From contig JAUNUQ010000004.1 of NCBI GenBank assembly GCA_030538075.1, positions 1 through 64,000 of the forward strand: a DNA stretch of 64,000 nt, given 5' to 3'. Below are positions 44,773-54,304 of this stretch, piece by piece (the first letter of the stretch is position 1; the number at the start of each line of letters is the position of its first letter). Position numbers and translations under genes: made by a program. The notes beneath the pieces are model-generated. The model made no database searches. It saw nothing but the letters and a program-made list of their open reading frames with translations, and was not told where the DNA came from. The DNA is from Tissierellia bacterium (GTDB lineage Bacteria > Bacillota > Clostridia > Tissierellales > Peptoniphilaceae).

Positions 44773-46030
44773 CGAAGAGTACCAACAGGATTTTAAAATG
44801 GACACTTTACCTGTAAATGAAAAGCAAGTTCAAGAAGCAGAGGCACGACTAGAAAGATTTGCACCACTAATAATGGAAATGTTTCCAGAAACGGTAAAGT
44901 ATAATGGATTAATAGAGTCACCACTGACGAGAATTGAGAAGTTACAGGACAAGATAAACCTAAGTGATGACTGTGGTAGACTATATTTGAAACAGGACAA
45001 TTTACTAGAAATAGCCGGTTCTATAAAAGCCAGGGGCGGGATATATGAAGTATTAAAACATGCGGAGGATCTAGCGGTTAATAGAAAAGGATTCAATGTA
45101 AATATGCCGTATACCATCCTTGGAAATCAAGAATATCAAGAGTTTTTTTCCAATTACAAAATTCAAGTTGGTTCGACAGGTAATTTAGGGTTGAGCATCG
45201 GGATTATGAGTGCAAAACTTGGGTTTCGGGTATATGTACATATGTCAAATGATGCAAAGGAATGGAAAAAGGAGTTACTTAGGTCTCATGGTGTGCAAGT
45301 AATAGAGTATGCTGGAGACTATGGAGAAGCAGTAAAGAGGGGAAGATTGCAATCGGATCAAGATCCTTTTAGTTATTTTGTCGATGACGAAAGCTCCTTA
45401 GATCTATTTGTTGGATATGCAGTGGCTGCAAAACGGTTAAAGAAACAATTGGATGAAGAAGGTATTGTGATAGACCGACAACATCCCCTATTCATATACA
45501 TTCCATGCGGAGTAGGTGGAGCGCCTGGTGGGATCTGCTATGGATTGAAATTGCTCTATGGTGAAAATGTAAATGTATTTCTTATCGAGCCTATCGAGTC
45601 TCCTTGTATGATTTTGGGGATATCGTCTGGGAAATATGATCAAATATCCGTACAGGAGATCGGTCTGACTGGAAAGACAGAAGCTGATGGGTTAGCTGTG
45701 GGAGTGGCTTCAGGATTAGTAGCGCGTACAATTGAACACTTATTAAGTGGAGGAATGACATTACCTGACCAGGATTTGTATCGATTTATGAAATGGTTTT
45801 ATGATACAGAAGGAATTTTCCTAGAACCTAGTGCTGCATCATGTCTAGTTGGTCCTATTCTTCTTACAGAAAATCAAGAGGGTAAAGAGTATTGCAACAA
45901 ATACTATCAGAAAGATGAGTTAGCACAAGCAACCCATATACTCTGGGCAACGGGAGGAAGTCTGGTTCCAAAGGATGTAAAACATGAGTATTTTAAGATT
46001 GCAGAAGGTATGGAACAGGCAAAGAATTGA
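44708..46030 (+). CDS. dsdA: D-serine ammonia-lyase
   Basis: A 440-residue PLP enzyme of fold type II that converts D-serine to pyruvate and ammonia. Family marks are YLKQDNLLEIAGSIKARGGIYEVL (PLP lysine near K107), the phosphate-binding QVGSTGNLGLSIGI, and the later FIYIPCGVGGAPGG and LWATGGSLVP. Start chosen at 44708 with GGAAGGGAAG upstream; an in-frame ATG at 44690 lies before that site. It is the last gene of the AT-rich block and overlaps the response regulator. L-serine or threonine activity is possible as a side reaction. Confidence 0.92.
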   Translation: MKKTIETTIEQLKQRRQFLWINEEYQQDFKMDTLPVNEKQVQEAEARLERFAPLIMEMFPETVKYNGLIESPLTRIEKLQDKINLSDDCGRLYLKQDNLLEIAGSIKARGGIYEVLKHAEDLAVNRKGFNVNMPYTILGNQEYQEFFSNYKIQVGSTGNLGLSIGIMSAKLGFRVYVHMSNDAKEWKKELLRSHGVQVIEYAGDYGEAVKRGRLQSDQDPFSYFVDDESSLDLFVGYAVAAKRLKKQLDEEGIVIDRQHPLFIYIPCGVGGAPGGICYGLKLLYGENVNVFLIEPIESPCMILGISSGKYDQISVQEIGLTGKTEADGLAVGVASGLVARTIEHLLSGGMTLPDQDLYRFMKWFYDTEGIFLEPSAASCLVGPILLTENQEGKEYCNKYYQKDELAQATHILWATGGSLVPKDVKHEYFKIAEGMEQAKN

Positions 46031-46171
46031 GATTGTTGTTATTAGAGAAGCTGTTCGTATACTCAGAAATTAAAGAATAGCAAAAGTTGAGATTTGAATG
46101 CGAGTTATTTTTTAAGCTAGGATGGCCGAATAGAAAAATAGACATTCATCGATTATTGAACAAACAAATTG

Positions 46172-46200
46172 GACTGTCTTTTTAAGAGGACAGTCTTTTT
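46172..46200 (+). terminator. Terminator of the dsdA block
   Basis: GACTGTC pairs with GACAGTC over ten bases and is followed by TTTTTT. Confidence 0.82.
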
Positions 46201-46844
46201 TGTGCGCTTTTTGGTTAAGTATTCTATAATAAATAAAATAGAAAATGTCATCTAGATAAGAAATTGTAATGATTATTTATAATGCTTATATAACGTGATA
46301 CACTGAAAAACAAATAATATATATAGAATTCAGTTAGAGAGTATTAAACTTTTGTCGAAAAAAGTGAATCTGTTAGTTGAAGATCAGTTGATTTTGAGGG
46401 ACTTTTAACTCAATAGACATGCTTTCGCATAGGGGTAAGTGATCAATAGATTTGTTTAGATGCATGGATTGTATAAAATATAAGGAAGATTAAGCAAAAT
46501 GAGTAAGAAAATACTGATCTTATTTAAGATAAAAAGCGCAGAGGATAAACTTTACGAGGGAGGAATTGAAGCGCGATACTAGATTCAGGTTTATAGACCC
46601 TTTGATTCTACTTGGATCGAAGGGCCTTATTCGTATGTATCTGTTCTATCCGAAATGAAATGATACAAGATATGGTGGTACACATTGGATCTCGAGTAAA
46701 ATAAGAATTCATTATGCAAAGGAATCCAGGGTATCATCAAAATTATTCCTGATTTTTCATTTCTTTTTGGGAGGACATGGACAGAAAATGGCATGGTATC
46801 ACAATTGATAAAAAAACATACAAGGAATCTTATAAATCTTATAA
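46201..46844. other. AT-rich intergenic stretch without a convincing gene
   Basis: A 640-base AT-rich stretch between the dsdA block and nrdD. Short frames occur, for example one starting MSKKILILFKIKSAEDK at 46500 and one ending KSYNYYRW just before 46860, but neither has clear ribosome sites plus recognisable homology. It may be a decayed gene or the edge of the imported block. Confidence 0.5.
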
Positions 46845-46894
46845 CTACTATAGGTGGTAATCGATATTGACATTAACACCATATCTGGTATACT
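46845..46894 (+). promoter_or_regulatory. nrdDG promoter with tandem NrdR-like boxes
   Basis: TTGACA (46867-46872) and TATACT (46889-46894) with a 16-base spacer. Box 2, ACACCATATCTGGTAT (46876-46891), fills the spacer; box 1, CTACTATAGGTGGTAA (46845-46860), lies exactly 31 bases upstream with 10 of 16 positions alike. Paired boxes at about 31 bases are characteristic of NrdR repression. Confidence 0.72.
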
Positions 46895-46949
46895 TGAAGA
46901 CGAAGAGAAACGTTTGTCACAGACGTTAAAATACAGCAAGGAGAGCCAA

Positions 46950-49100
46950 ATGATTCAAGTTATCAAGCGAAATGGAAAAAAAGTAGATTTTGATGCAGAG
47001 AAGATCGTCATCGCCATTGAAAAGGCCATGCATAGTTCCAGTGGGATTTTTCAAGAGGGGATTGCGGAGAAGATCGCCAAGGAAATCGAAGACTTCGCAC
47101 TTGTTTTGAACCGGGATATCACTATTTATCAGATCGAAGACCAAGTCTATTACAAACTCCTGGAGCACAAGAACCCCGCCACCGCGAGAGCATATGAGAA
47201 TTATAAAGCTGTGCAGGCTTTTAAACGCCGTGAAAATACGACAGATGACGATATCATCGGGCTCTTAAATAAAAGCAACAAGGAACTGATCAACGAGAAC
47301 TCCAACAAGGATGCCCATGTGGTCTCCACCCAAAGGGACTTGATTGCGGGAGAGGTTTCCAAAGATATCGCTCGCCGTATGATCATCCCGACGGATATTG
47401 TACAGGCCCATGATTCAGGGGCCATCCATTTCCACGATATGGACTATATCATCCAGCCGATGTTTAACTGCTGTTTGATTAATGTGGAAGACATGTTAAA
47501 AAATGGAACTGTGATCAACGGGAAGAAGATCGACACACCAAAATCCTTCCAGGTGGCCTGTACTGTGACCACACAGATTATCGCTCAAATTGCAAGTGGG
47601 CAATATGGCGGGCAGAGTATTAATGGTATCGATCGGATTTTGGCACCCTATGTACAAAAGTCCTATAATAAATATCTAGCGGCTGTCGTGGAGGAACAAC
47701 AGGAAGTTTACGGCATTGAACCCGATATGGAAAAAGCCAGAGAGATTGCCTTAAAGCGCACTAAGAAGGAGATCAAGGACGGCATCCAGACGATGCAGTA
47801 TCAGATCAATACTTTGATGACTACAAATGGTCAAGCGCCTTTTGTCACTCTGTTTATGCATTTCACCCCTGGCTACGAATACGAGCAAGAAGCGGCTTGG
47901 ATTACCGAAGAGATTCTTCGTCAGCGCATCGCCGGGATCAAAAATGAAGCGGATGTCTATGTGACACCAGCCTTCCCCAAGCTGATCTATGTGCTTGACG
48001 AACACAATATCCATGAAGACAGCCCCTACTATTATCTGACTGAGTTGGCAGCAGAATGTACTGCTAAACGGATGTATCCAGATTATATTTCGGCCAAGAA
48101 GATGCGTCAGATATACCAAGGAAATGTCTTTTCCCCGATGGGTTGCCGATCCTTTTTGGCACCTTGGAAAAATGATAAGGGCGAATACGTCTTTGACGGA
48201 CGCTTTAACATGGGAGTGGTATCCTTAAATCTACCTCAGATTGGGATTTTATCTCAGGGAAGCGAAGAGCATTTCTTCCGTCTGTTGGATAAGAGATTGA
48301 GCTTGGTAAAAAAGGCATTGCTGCTCAGATATGATCTGTTAAAGGATGTCACATCGGATGTGTCTCCAATTCACTGGCAGCACGGAGGGATCTCCAGGCT
48401 AGAAAAGGGAGAGCCGGTCAAACCTCTACTGCAAGATGGCTATGCGACGATCTCATTGGGATATATCGGCATCTATGAAGCGACGAAGCTGATCACAGGT
48501 AAATCCCATACGAATCCAGAGGGGAAAGATTTTGCTCTACAGGTAATGAAGAAACTCAACGAAGCGGTGAAGTCTTGGAAAGAGGAGACGGGCCTCGGGT
48601 TTGCACTATATGGCACGCCGGCAGAGAGTCTCACCCATAGACTCTGCTCCATCGATAGGGCTCGTTTTGGCGAGATTGAAGGGATCACAGACAAGGGCTA
48701 TTACACCAATAGTTACCATGTCTTTGTCGGGGAAGAAATTGACGTATTCAATAAGTTCAAGTTCGAGAGTTCCTTCCAGGATCTATCTACTGGAGGCGCC
48801 ATCTCCTATGCGGAGATCCCAAATATGAGCAATAATATCGAGGCGATCCTGACGATGATGCAGTTCATCTATGAAAATATCACCTACGCAGAGTTCAACA
48901 CCAAGCTGGACTATTGTCATGAATGTGGTTATGATGGCGAGATTCTGGTCAACGATGACAATGAATGGCAGTGCCCACAGTGTCAGAATCAGGACCGGAA
49001 AAAACTGACCGTCATCCGTAGAACCTGTGGATATTTGGGAGAGAACTTCTGGAATGAAGGTCGTACCAAAGAGATTAAATCCCGTGTCATGCATATATGA
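46950..49100 (+). CDS. nrdD: Anaerobic ribonucleoside-triphosphate reductase
   Basis: A 716-residue class III enzyme that makes dNTPs without oxygen using a glycyl radical. An N-terminal ATP cone (residues 1-90, VIKRNGKKVDFDAEKIVIAIEKAM) supplies allosteric control. The C-terminal zinc site is CHECGYDGE...CPQCQNQ, followed by the glycyl radical motif RRTCGYLG. The ATG at 46950 follows AAGGAGAG; the longer frame from 46854 covers the promoter. It overlaps nrdG by four bases (ATGA), so the enzyme and its activase are cotranslated. Confidence 0.95.
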   Translation: MIQVIKRNGKKVDFDAEKIVIAIEKAMHSSSGIFQEGIAEKIAKEIEDFALVLNRDITIYQIEDQVYYKLLEHKNPATARAYENYKAVQAFKRRENTTDDDIIGLLNKSNKELINENSNKDAHVVSTQRDLIAGEVSKDIARRMIIPTDIVQAHDSGAIHFHDMDYIIQPMFNCCLINVEDMLKNGTVINGKKIDTPKSFQVACTVTTQIIAQIASGQYGGQSINGIDRILAPYVQKSYNKYLAAVVEEQQEVYGIEPDMEKAREIALKRTKKEIKDGIQTMQYQINTLMTTNGQAPFVTLFMHFTPGYEYEQEAAWITEEILRQRIAGIKNEADVYVTPAFPKLIYVLDEHNIHEDSPYYYLTELAAECTAKRMYPDYISAKKMRQIYQGNVFSPMGCRSFLAPWKNDKGEYVFDGRFNMGVVSLNLPQIGILSQGSEEHFFRLLDKRLSLVKKALLLRYDLLKDVTSDVSPIHWQHGGISRLEKGEPVKPLLQDGYATISLGYIGIYEATKLITGKSHTNPEGKDFALQVMKKLNEAVKSWKEETGLGFALYGTPAESLTHRLCSIDRARFGEIEGITDKGYYTNSYHVFVGEEIDVFNKFKFESSFQDLSTGGAISYAEIPNMSNNIEAILTMMQFIYENITYAEFNTKLDYCHECGYDGEILVNDDNEWQCPQCQNQDRKKLTVIRRTCGYLGENFWNEGRTKEIKSRVMHI

Positions 49101-49591
49101 GATACGCACAGATTCGAAAATATGATGTGGCAAATGGTCCGGGTATTCGAACCAGTGTATTTGTAACGGGCTGCACCCATCACTGCGCCGGCTGCTTTAA
49201 TGAGGAGTACCAGGACTTTGAATATGGTATGGATTGGTCGGATAAGACGACACAGGAGTTGATCGAATATTTGGAGGATCCCAATGTCTCTGGACTGACT
49301 TTACTTGGAGGGGAGCCCTTTCAGAATTCGGAAGGCCTAATACCTGTGATTGAAGAGGTTCGGCGGCGTGTGGATACCAATATCTGGGCTTATTCAGGGT
49401 ACTGCTTTGATGAATTGATGGAAGATCAGACCAACAGAAAACTGCTGGAGCTCTGCGACGTGTTAGTGGATGGCCTCTATGTGGACGCACTGAGGGACTT
49501 GACCCTTCGCTTTCGAGGGAGTAGCAATCAGCGGATCATCGATGTGGCAAAGACGATTGAAACGGGAGAAATCCGGTTATTTATGGAGTAA
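49097..49591 (+). CDS. nrdG: Anaerobic ribonucleotide reductase-activating protein
   Basis: A 164-residue radical SAM activase that installs the glycyl radical in NrdD. The cluster motif CTHHCAGC (CxxxCxxC) follows DVANGPGIRTSVFVTG, and LTLLGGEPF is the usual glycine-rich SAM segment. Length is normal. Its start overlaps the nrdD stop. Confidence 0.95.
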   Translation: MRYAQIRKYDVANGPGIRTSVFVTGCTHHCAGCFNEEYQDFEYGMDWSDKTTQELIEYLEDPNVSGLTLLGGEPFQNSEGLIPVIEEVRRRVDTNIWAYSGYCFDELMEDQTNRKLLELCDVLVDGLYVDALRDLTLRFRGSSNQRIIDVAKTIETGEIRLFME

Positions 49592-49605
49592 AATAGATTA
49601 ATAAT

Positions 49606-49637
49606 GCGGCTGCTTCCACTGAGAAGTAGCCGTATTT
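49606..49637 (+). terminator. Candidate terminator after nrdG
   Basis: CGGCTGCTTC pairs imperfectly with GAAGTAGCCG; only TATTTG follows, so termination may be partial. Confidence 0.5.
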
Positions 49638-49695
49638 GCGTTCATAGACCAAAACTATCTGCTGTGGTAAAATGTTTTTGTGGGGTGAAGAGATA

Positions 49696-50394
49696 ATGAA
49701 ACGAATTATGGGTATATTATTACTGGTTTTTGGTATTTTGTTTGTTGGATATCAATTGGCATCTGACTTTTTATTCCAGCAGAGGGCCAAGATCAACCAT
49801 ACACAAGAGATCACCGCAGAGCAAATGGCTGAGAATGAGACGCGAGAGGTAGAAAATGACTTCGAGGCCATCACGAATGTGTCTGCTTTAGACGCCTTTA
49901 CGGAGCTTAGTCATATCAAACCGGAATTTGTCGTTGGACAGCTTGTCATACCGGCGATGAAGCGGGATTTGCCGATCTCAAAGGGCATCAACGACGAAAA
50001 TCTGCTGATCGGCGTCGCCACCTTAAAGGACGGGCAGAAACTCGGTCAGGGGAACTTTGCAGTAGCAGGCCACAACCACCGCATCCCTGGATCTCTCCTC
50101 AACGGTTTCGACAATATTGGCATGGGCATAGATCTGTATGCCACCAACAAAGACAAGATCTACCATTATATCACCTATGACCGAGTTGTCACTGAGGCAG
50201 ACGCCTTTGAATACCTCGAGGACGAAGTGGCCAAAGAGCATGGAAAGCCGATTTTTACGATGCTGACCTGTGCTCTACCCATCGTTGAAGACCAGAGGGT
50301 GTTTATTTTATCGGAGCTGGTTCAGATCATAGACTATAGTGAAGAGAAGATGACGGAACTGATGAATAATGGACAGGTAACACAAAGAGAATAG
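49696..50394 (+). CDS. Sortase (class D-like)
   Basis: A 232-residue membrane-anchored transpeptidase with one N-terminal transmembrane segment (IMGILLLVFGILFVGYQLA). The sortase triad is visible: His in NFAVAGHNHR, Cys in FTMLTCALP and Arg in EDQRVFIL. The start at 49696 has GGGGTGAAGAG upstream. It would cleave a surface protein at an LPxTG-like motif and attach it to the wall. It stands six bases plus a short leader before the pilus ATPase gene, an unusual neighbour since type IV pilins are not sortase substrates. Confidence 0.85.
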   Translation: MKRIMGILLLVFGILFVGYQLASDFLFQQRAKINHTQEITAEQMAENETREVENDFEAITNVSALDAFTELSHIKPEFVVGQLVIPAMKRDLPISKGINDENLLIGVATLKDGQKLGQGNFAVAGHNHRIPGSLLNGFDNIGMGIDLYATNKDKIYHYITYDRVVTEADAFEYLEDEVAKEHGKPIFTMLTCALPIVEDQRVFILSELVQIIDYSEEKMTELMNNGQVTQRE

Positions 50395-50412
50395 AGCAGA
50401 ATGGGAGGCAAT

Positions 50413-51624
50413 ATGAAGCTAAAGATCGCTGACCTAGCACTAGATGGGACAGACACAGTCCTGTACATAAACACTTTGATCGAAGATGCAATTGTCCATG
50501 GAGCATCGGATATTCATTTGGAGCCCCAGAGGGAGAAAACTCGGGTGCGCTTTCGGATTGATGGAGATCTGAGCACTGTTGCCATGCTGGATAAGGAAGG
50601 CCATCAGGGCTTGATCACCCGGATCAAAATCCTATCGAATTTGAGCATTACGGAGCGCAGACTTCCGCAGGATGGCAGCTTCACCTTTGAACAGGATGAA
50701 GGTGTTGATCTTCGCGTGGCATTGTTACCTACTATATATGGAGAAAAAGCGGTGATTCGAATCCTCAGCCGAGAGCGCTACAAGCTCGGTCTTGAGGATT
50801 TTGATTTTCCAGAAGAGACCCTGACGAGACTTCGGTCCATCGCCGCGCGTACCAGAGGCATGTTAATCAGTTCGGGACCTACGGGTTGTGGAAAGACTAC
50901 GACTCTCTATGCCCTTCTACATGAGCTGAACCGAGAACACCGAAATATCTTGACCATAGAAGACCCCGTAGAATACAAGATCGAGGGGATCCACCAGATG
51001 CAGGTGAATGATAAGGCGGGCATGACCTTTGCCCGGGGACTCAGGGCCATGCTTCGAGCGGACCCGGATATCATCTTGGTGGGGGAGATCAGGGACCAAG
51101 AGACAGCCCAGACCGCCGTGCGTGCTGCAATTACTGGACATGGAGTCGTTTCGACGATCCATACCTATGATAGCTATTCAGCGATCATCCGCTTATTGGA
51201 CATGGGCGTGGAGCCCTATTTGATCGCATCTGCCCTGTCGGGAGTGCAGTCCCAGCGGCTGATTAAAAAACTCTGTCCCCATTGCAAGAAAAAGGGGCAG
51301 CCCACCCGGCAGGAGATGGCGATGCTGCATCATCTTCTCGGTGAGGAAATCTCGATCCAACTCTATGAACCTGCCGGCTGTGAACACTGTAATGGAGGAT
51401 TTCTGGGACGTCAGGTCATCTCTGAAGTCTTTGAAATCGACGATGGCTTTATTCGCCTCATAAAGTCTCGGGTGGATATCTCTGAACTGAGAATTCATGG
51501 AAAGAACAGTGGAGTGCGCACCATGCTAGAGGATGGACTTGGGAGGGCGGTCCGAGGAGAGCTGTATCTGCCGGATGTAATACGAGCCACCCAATCGATC
51601 GGTGGGGAGGAAGTGGATGGATAA
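50413..51624 (+). CDS. Type IV pilus assembly / type II secretion ATPase (PilB/GspE)
   Basis: A 403-residue hexameric ATPase that powers pilin polymerisation. It begins near the N2 domain (DAIVHGASDIHLEPQREKTRVRFRIDGDL), lacking the usual N-terminal N1 domain. It has Walker A SSGPTGCGKTTTLYA, the Asp box TIEDPVEY, Walker B ILVGEIRD, the His box and the zinc tetracysteine CPHCKKK...CEHCNGG. The internal ATG at 50413 is chosen for GGAGG before it. It overlaps the platform protein gene by eight bases. Confidence 0.92.
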   Translation: MKLKIADLALDGTDTVLYINTLIEDAIVHGASDIHLEPQREKTRVRFRIDGDLSTVAMLDKEGHQGLITRIKILSNLSITERRLPQDGSFTFEQDEGVDLRVALLPTIYGEKAVIRILSRERYKLGLEDFDFPEETLTRLRSIAARTRGMLISSGPTGCGKTTTLYALLHELNREHRNILTIEDPVEYKIEGIHQMQVNDKAGMTFARGLRAMLRADPDIILVGEIRDQETAQTAVRAAITGHGVVSTIHTYDSYSAIIRLLDMGVEPYLIASALSGVQSQRLIKKLCPHCKKKGQPTRQEMAMLHHLLGEEISIQLYEPAGCEHCNGGFLGRQVISEVFEIDDGFIRLIKSRVDISELRIHGKNSGVRTMLEDGLGRAVRGELYLPDVIRATQSIGGEEVDG

Positions 51625-52714
51625 AGCGGCATTATCCAAAATCAAAGAGATTTTGTCAATGGAGATAGGCGGAAAGATCAGTCAAAAATCCCTATCCATT
51701 TTGCTCAAGCAGTGGTCCGTGATGCTTCGTGCTGGGGTGAATATCCAGCGCGCGCTAGAAGTCTCCAAGCAACAAGCTGCAAACCAGCAGATAAGAAAAT
51801 TGGTGGAGGATCTCTACAGACAGGTGACCCAGGGGATCCCATTTTCCGAAGCCCTAGAAAAACAGAACTTCGACAGTGTGCAAATGCTGGCATCGATGGT
51901 ACGAGCTGGGGAGATGAGCGGGACATTGGATCAGGTGTTTACCCAGATGAGCGATTATTACCTGAACCGCTATGAAACTCGTCGTAAAGTGAAGGGCTCC
52001 CTGATCTATCCGATGCTGTTGATGCTGGTATCCTTAGTGGTCGTGGGATTCATCCTCACCTATGTGATGCCCACCTTTCTAGTGCTGTTCGAGGGAAATG
52101 AGGGGCAATTGCCAGCATCGACCCGTTTGTTGATTGAAGCCAGCATATTTCTAAATCAGTATGGTCTGGTATTGTCATTGACGATTGCATGCATCTTGGT
52201 GGGAATGGGATTGGCATATAGAAAAAGGCCGGATTTTCGAAGGATGGTGGACCGATTTCTCTTGAGACTTCCGCTACTTAAACAATATATTATCTACAAC
52301 TGCATTGGCCGAACCGGATTAATCCTATCCATTTTATCATCAAGCGGAGTCCCCGTTAATGAAACTCTCGAAATCGTAGAATTGGGAATTCAAAATGTGG
52401 AACTCAAAGGCAAATATCAAGTCCTGATACGGGATTTAGAGACGGGGTCAACCCTCCATCAAGCTTTTACCAAGAGCGGCAGTTTCCCAGAGATGTTTCT
52501 GTCCATGCTCCTCGTCGGAGAGGAGATGGGGGAGCTCGAGGAGGTCATGAAGCGCAGCTCTGAATACTATGAGGACGAATTAAAATACACGATCACTTCG
52601 ATGACGACGCTGATGGAACCGGTACTCATCGTCATCATGGCGATTGTCGTCGGATTTATTGTGCTTTCGATTGCTCTACCAATGTTCGATTTAATCACCT
52701 ATACTGGTATATAA
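51617..52714 (+). CDS. Type IV pilus / type II secretion platform protein (PilC/GspF)
   Basis: A 365-residue inner-membrane platform protein with two GspF repeats. Each contains a cytoplasmic bundle (QKSLSILLKQWSVMLRAGVNIQRAL and GRTGLILSILSSSGVPVNETLEI), and three transmembrane spans lie near residues 135-160, 185-205 and 340-362. It couples the ATPase to the pilin helix. The start at 51617 follows GGGGAGG. It belongs to the same operon as the ATPase and the pilin genes. Confidence 0.92.
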   Translation: MDKAALSKIKEILSMEIGGKISQKSLSILLKQWSVMLRAGVNIQRALEVSKQQAANQQIRKLVEDLYRQVTQGIPFSEALEKQNFDSVQMLASMVRAGEMSGTLDQVFTQMSDYYLNRYETRRKVKGSLIYPMLLMLVSLVVVGFILTYVMPTFLVLFEGNEGQLPASTRLLIEASIFLNQYGLVLSLTIACILVGMGLAYRKRPDFRRMVDRFLLRLPLLKQYIIYNCIGRTGLILSILSSSGVPVNETLEIVELGIQNVELKGKYQVLIRDLETGSTLHQAFTKSGSFPEMFLSMLLVGEEMGELEEVMKRSSEYYEDELKYTITSMTTLMEPVLIVIMAIVVGFIVLSIALPMFDLITYTGI

Positions 52715-52730
52715 AAAAATGGAGGTAGAA

Positions 52731-53093
52731 ATGAAGAGGGTAAAGGGTAGAAAAAAGGGATTTACACTGGTGGAACTCGTCATCGTCATCGCCATCTTGG
52801 CTCTGCTGGCAGCCATAGCGATTCCTCGGTACAATCAGTCCCGAGATACGGCTGCTAAGACAGCGCATAATGCAAATGTACGGGTTTTGGATTCTGCCGC
52901 GCTGACTTATGTGGCGACGGAAGGACCACCAGCGGCTGGAACGACTTGGACGGAGACAGGCGAAAAGATTGTATGGGAAAAGTACTTAAAGGAATGGCCA
53001 AAAAATCCGATGCAAGATGGTGAAGGCTATAAAGTGACCATCGATAATACGGGCGCGGTTACGGTGGAGCCGCCGCCAGAGGATCTGGAATAG
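52731..53093 (+). CDS. Type IV pilin / GspG-like major pseudopilin
   Basis: A 120-residue prepilin. The class III leader ends at the peptidase site KG-FTLVE with Glu at +5, followed by the hydrophobic helix LVIVIAILALLAAIAIP and an N-terminal polar helix. The C-terminal domain is short, acidic and Pro-rich at its end (VEPPPEDLE). It is likely the major pilin given its position directly after the platform protein. GGAGGTAGAA precedes the chosen ATG at 52731. Confidence 0.9.
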   Translation: MKRVKGRKKGFTLVELVIVIAILALLAAIAIPRYNQSRDTAAKTAHNANVRVLDSAALTYVATEGPPAAGTTWTETGEKIVWEKYLKEWPKNPMQDGEGYKVTIDNTGAVTVEPPPEDLE

Positions 53094-53123
53094 ATCCAGA
53101 GATCTTATGCCGAGTGATCGATT

Positions 53124-53867
53124 ATGTCTATGGTGATCCTTGCCTTTGGGGCTTTGATGGGATCTTTTCTGAATCTGGTCGCCATGCGCTCCCTCCGAGG
53201 AAAATCCATCGTCTCACCCAGATCTCATTGTGAGTACTGTGAGCGGGTCTTGGATGCCAGTTCCCTAATTCCCATCTTGAGTTATCTAGTACAAAGAGGC
53301 CGCTGTAAATACTGCGACCATCCACTAGAACTTCGGTATTTGCTCTCAGAGTTGGTGCTGCCCATACTGTATCTATGGATCTTCTTACGATTGGGCTTAT
53401 CATGGGCCTTTTTTGAGGGACTTGTAATTGGTTCAATACTCTATGTATTAGCCCTGACTGATCTCGAGGAGGAGAGCCTCCTCGAGGTCCATTTGGCTTG
53501 CCTTTATGGGTTGGCAATTCTAGGCATTCTGTTGCGTTTTTATCAGCGGAAGCTGCCGATGGGATTTTTTCTTTTACCGATGCTTTTTCTCCTATTGCAG
53601 TTTTTCGTCGAGAGATATTTGCCTGGCCGAATTGGAGATGGAGATCTCATGCTTCTAATTCCTCTCTTCTCCTATTTTGACCCATTAAAGGGGCTTGCCT
53701 TTTTCTTTATCGCCATATGGTTGGCTCTGATCCCAAGTATCATCTGTCTACTTAAAGGTGGCAGTTTGAAGACGAAGATCCCCATGGCTCCCTTTATTAC
53801 GCTGTCTTTCTTTTTGGTCTATCTCGAAGGAGATATGGTCCTTCGGGCATGGGGGTGGATTGGATGA
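53124..53867 (+). CDS. Prepilin peptidase (A24 family)
   Basis: A 247-residue membrane aspartic protease that cleaves and N-methylates prepilins. The N-terminal methyltransferase part carries the zinc tetracysteine HCEYCERVL...CKYCDHPL. The two catalytic aspartates lie in ALTDLEEE and RIGDGDLML. About eight spans are predicted. It overlaps the next pseudopilin gene by four bases. Confidence 0.9.
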   Translation: MSMVILAFGALMGSFLNLVAMRSLRGKSIVSPRSHCEYCERVLDASSLIPILSYLVQRGRCKYCDHPLELRYLLSELVLPILYLWIFLRLGLSWAFFEGLVIGSILYVLALTDLEEESLLEVHLACLYGLAILGILLRFYQRKLPMGFFLLPMLFLLLQFFVERYLPGRIGDGDLMLLIPLFSYFDPLKGLAFFFIAIWLALIPSIICLLKGGSLKTKIPMAPFITLSFFLVYLEGDMVLRAWGWIG

Positions 53868-54304
53868 AAAAGGGCTTTACACTGATCGAATTATTGGTCG
53901 TTCTGGGGATCATCGCCATCGTGCTCAGCATAGGAGTCCTAAAGCTGGGTTTTGTCACCAGCTTCCATGAGCAGACCGAATATCGTATGGTGGCTCAGGA
54001 CCTGAAATACGCTAGAAATCTGGCCATGGTCAAACGAAAAGGAGTAAATTTTGTATTTGACGCTGATCGAAAGGGGTATTCCATACTGATCGCTGGCGAG
54101 ATCAGACCAAAGTTAGATAAGGAGGTGGCACTCATCCATCTACAGATAGAAAATAAGAATTTTGATCTGGCGACCGTCACCTTCACATCGGGAGGTGCTC
54201 CATCAAAAGGAGGTACTTTTTATCTCAAAGGTCAGGGACATCGATACGAGATCACCGTCGAACCAGCAACAGGCAAAGTGAATATGAAGGGAATTCCAGA
54301 ATGA
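53864..54304 (+). CDS. Minor pseudopilin (GspH-like)
   Basis: A 146-residue prepilin-like protein with peptidase site KG-FTLIE followed by LLVVLGIIAIVLSIGVL. The beta-rich C-terminus (VNFVFDADRKGYSILI, VTFTSGGAPSKGGTFYL, YEITVEPATGKV) fits the GspH/FimT group, which primes pilus assembly. ATG at 53864 overlaps the peptidase stop. It forms part of the minor-pilin tip set with the next genes. Confidence 0.87.
   Translation: MKKGFTLIELLVVLGIIAIVLSIGVLKLGFVTSFHEQTEYRMVAQDLKYARNLAMVKRKGVNFVFDADRKGYSILIAGEIRPKLDKEVALIHLQIENKNFDLATVTFTSGGAPSKGGTFYLKGQGHRYEITVEPATGKVNMKGIPE

Noticed and set aside
46500..46585. Short frame beginning MSKKILILFKIKS
   Set aside because: Very short, weak ribosome site and no homology recognised; left as intergenic.
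46854..46949. N-terminal extension of nrdD
   Set aside because: It covers the promoter and NrdR-like boxes; family N-termini begin at the ATG at 46950, which has a ribosome site.
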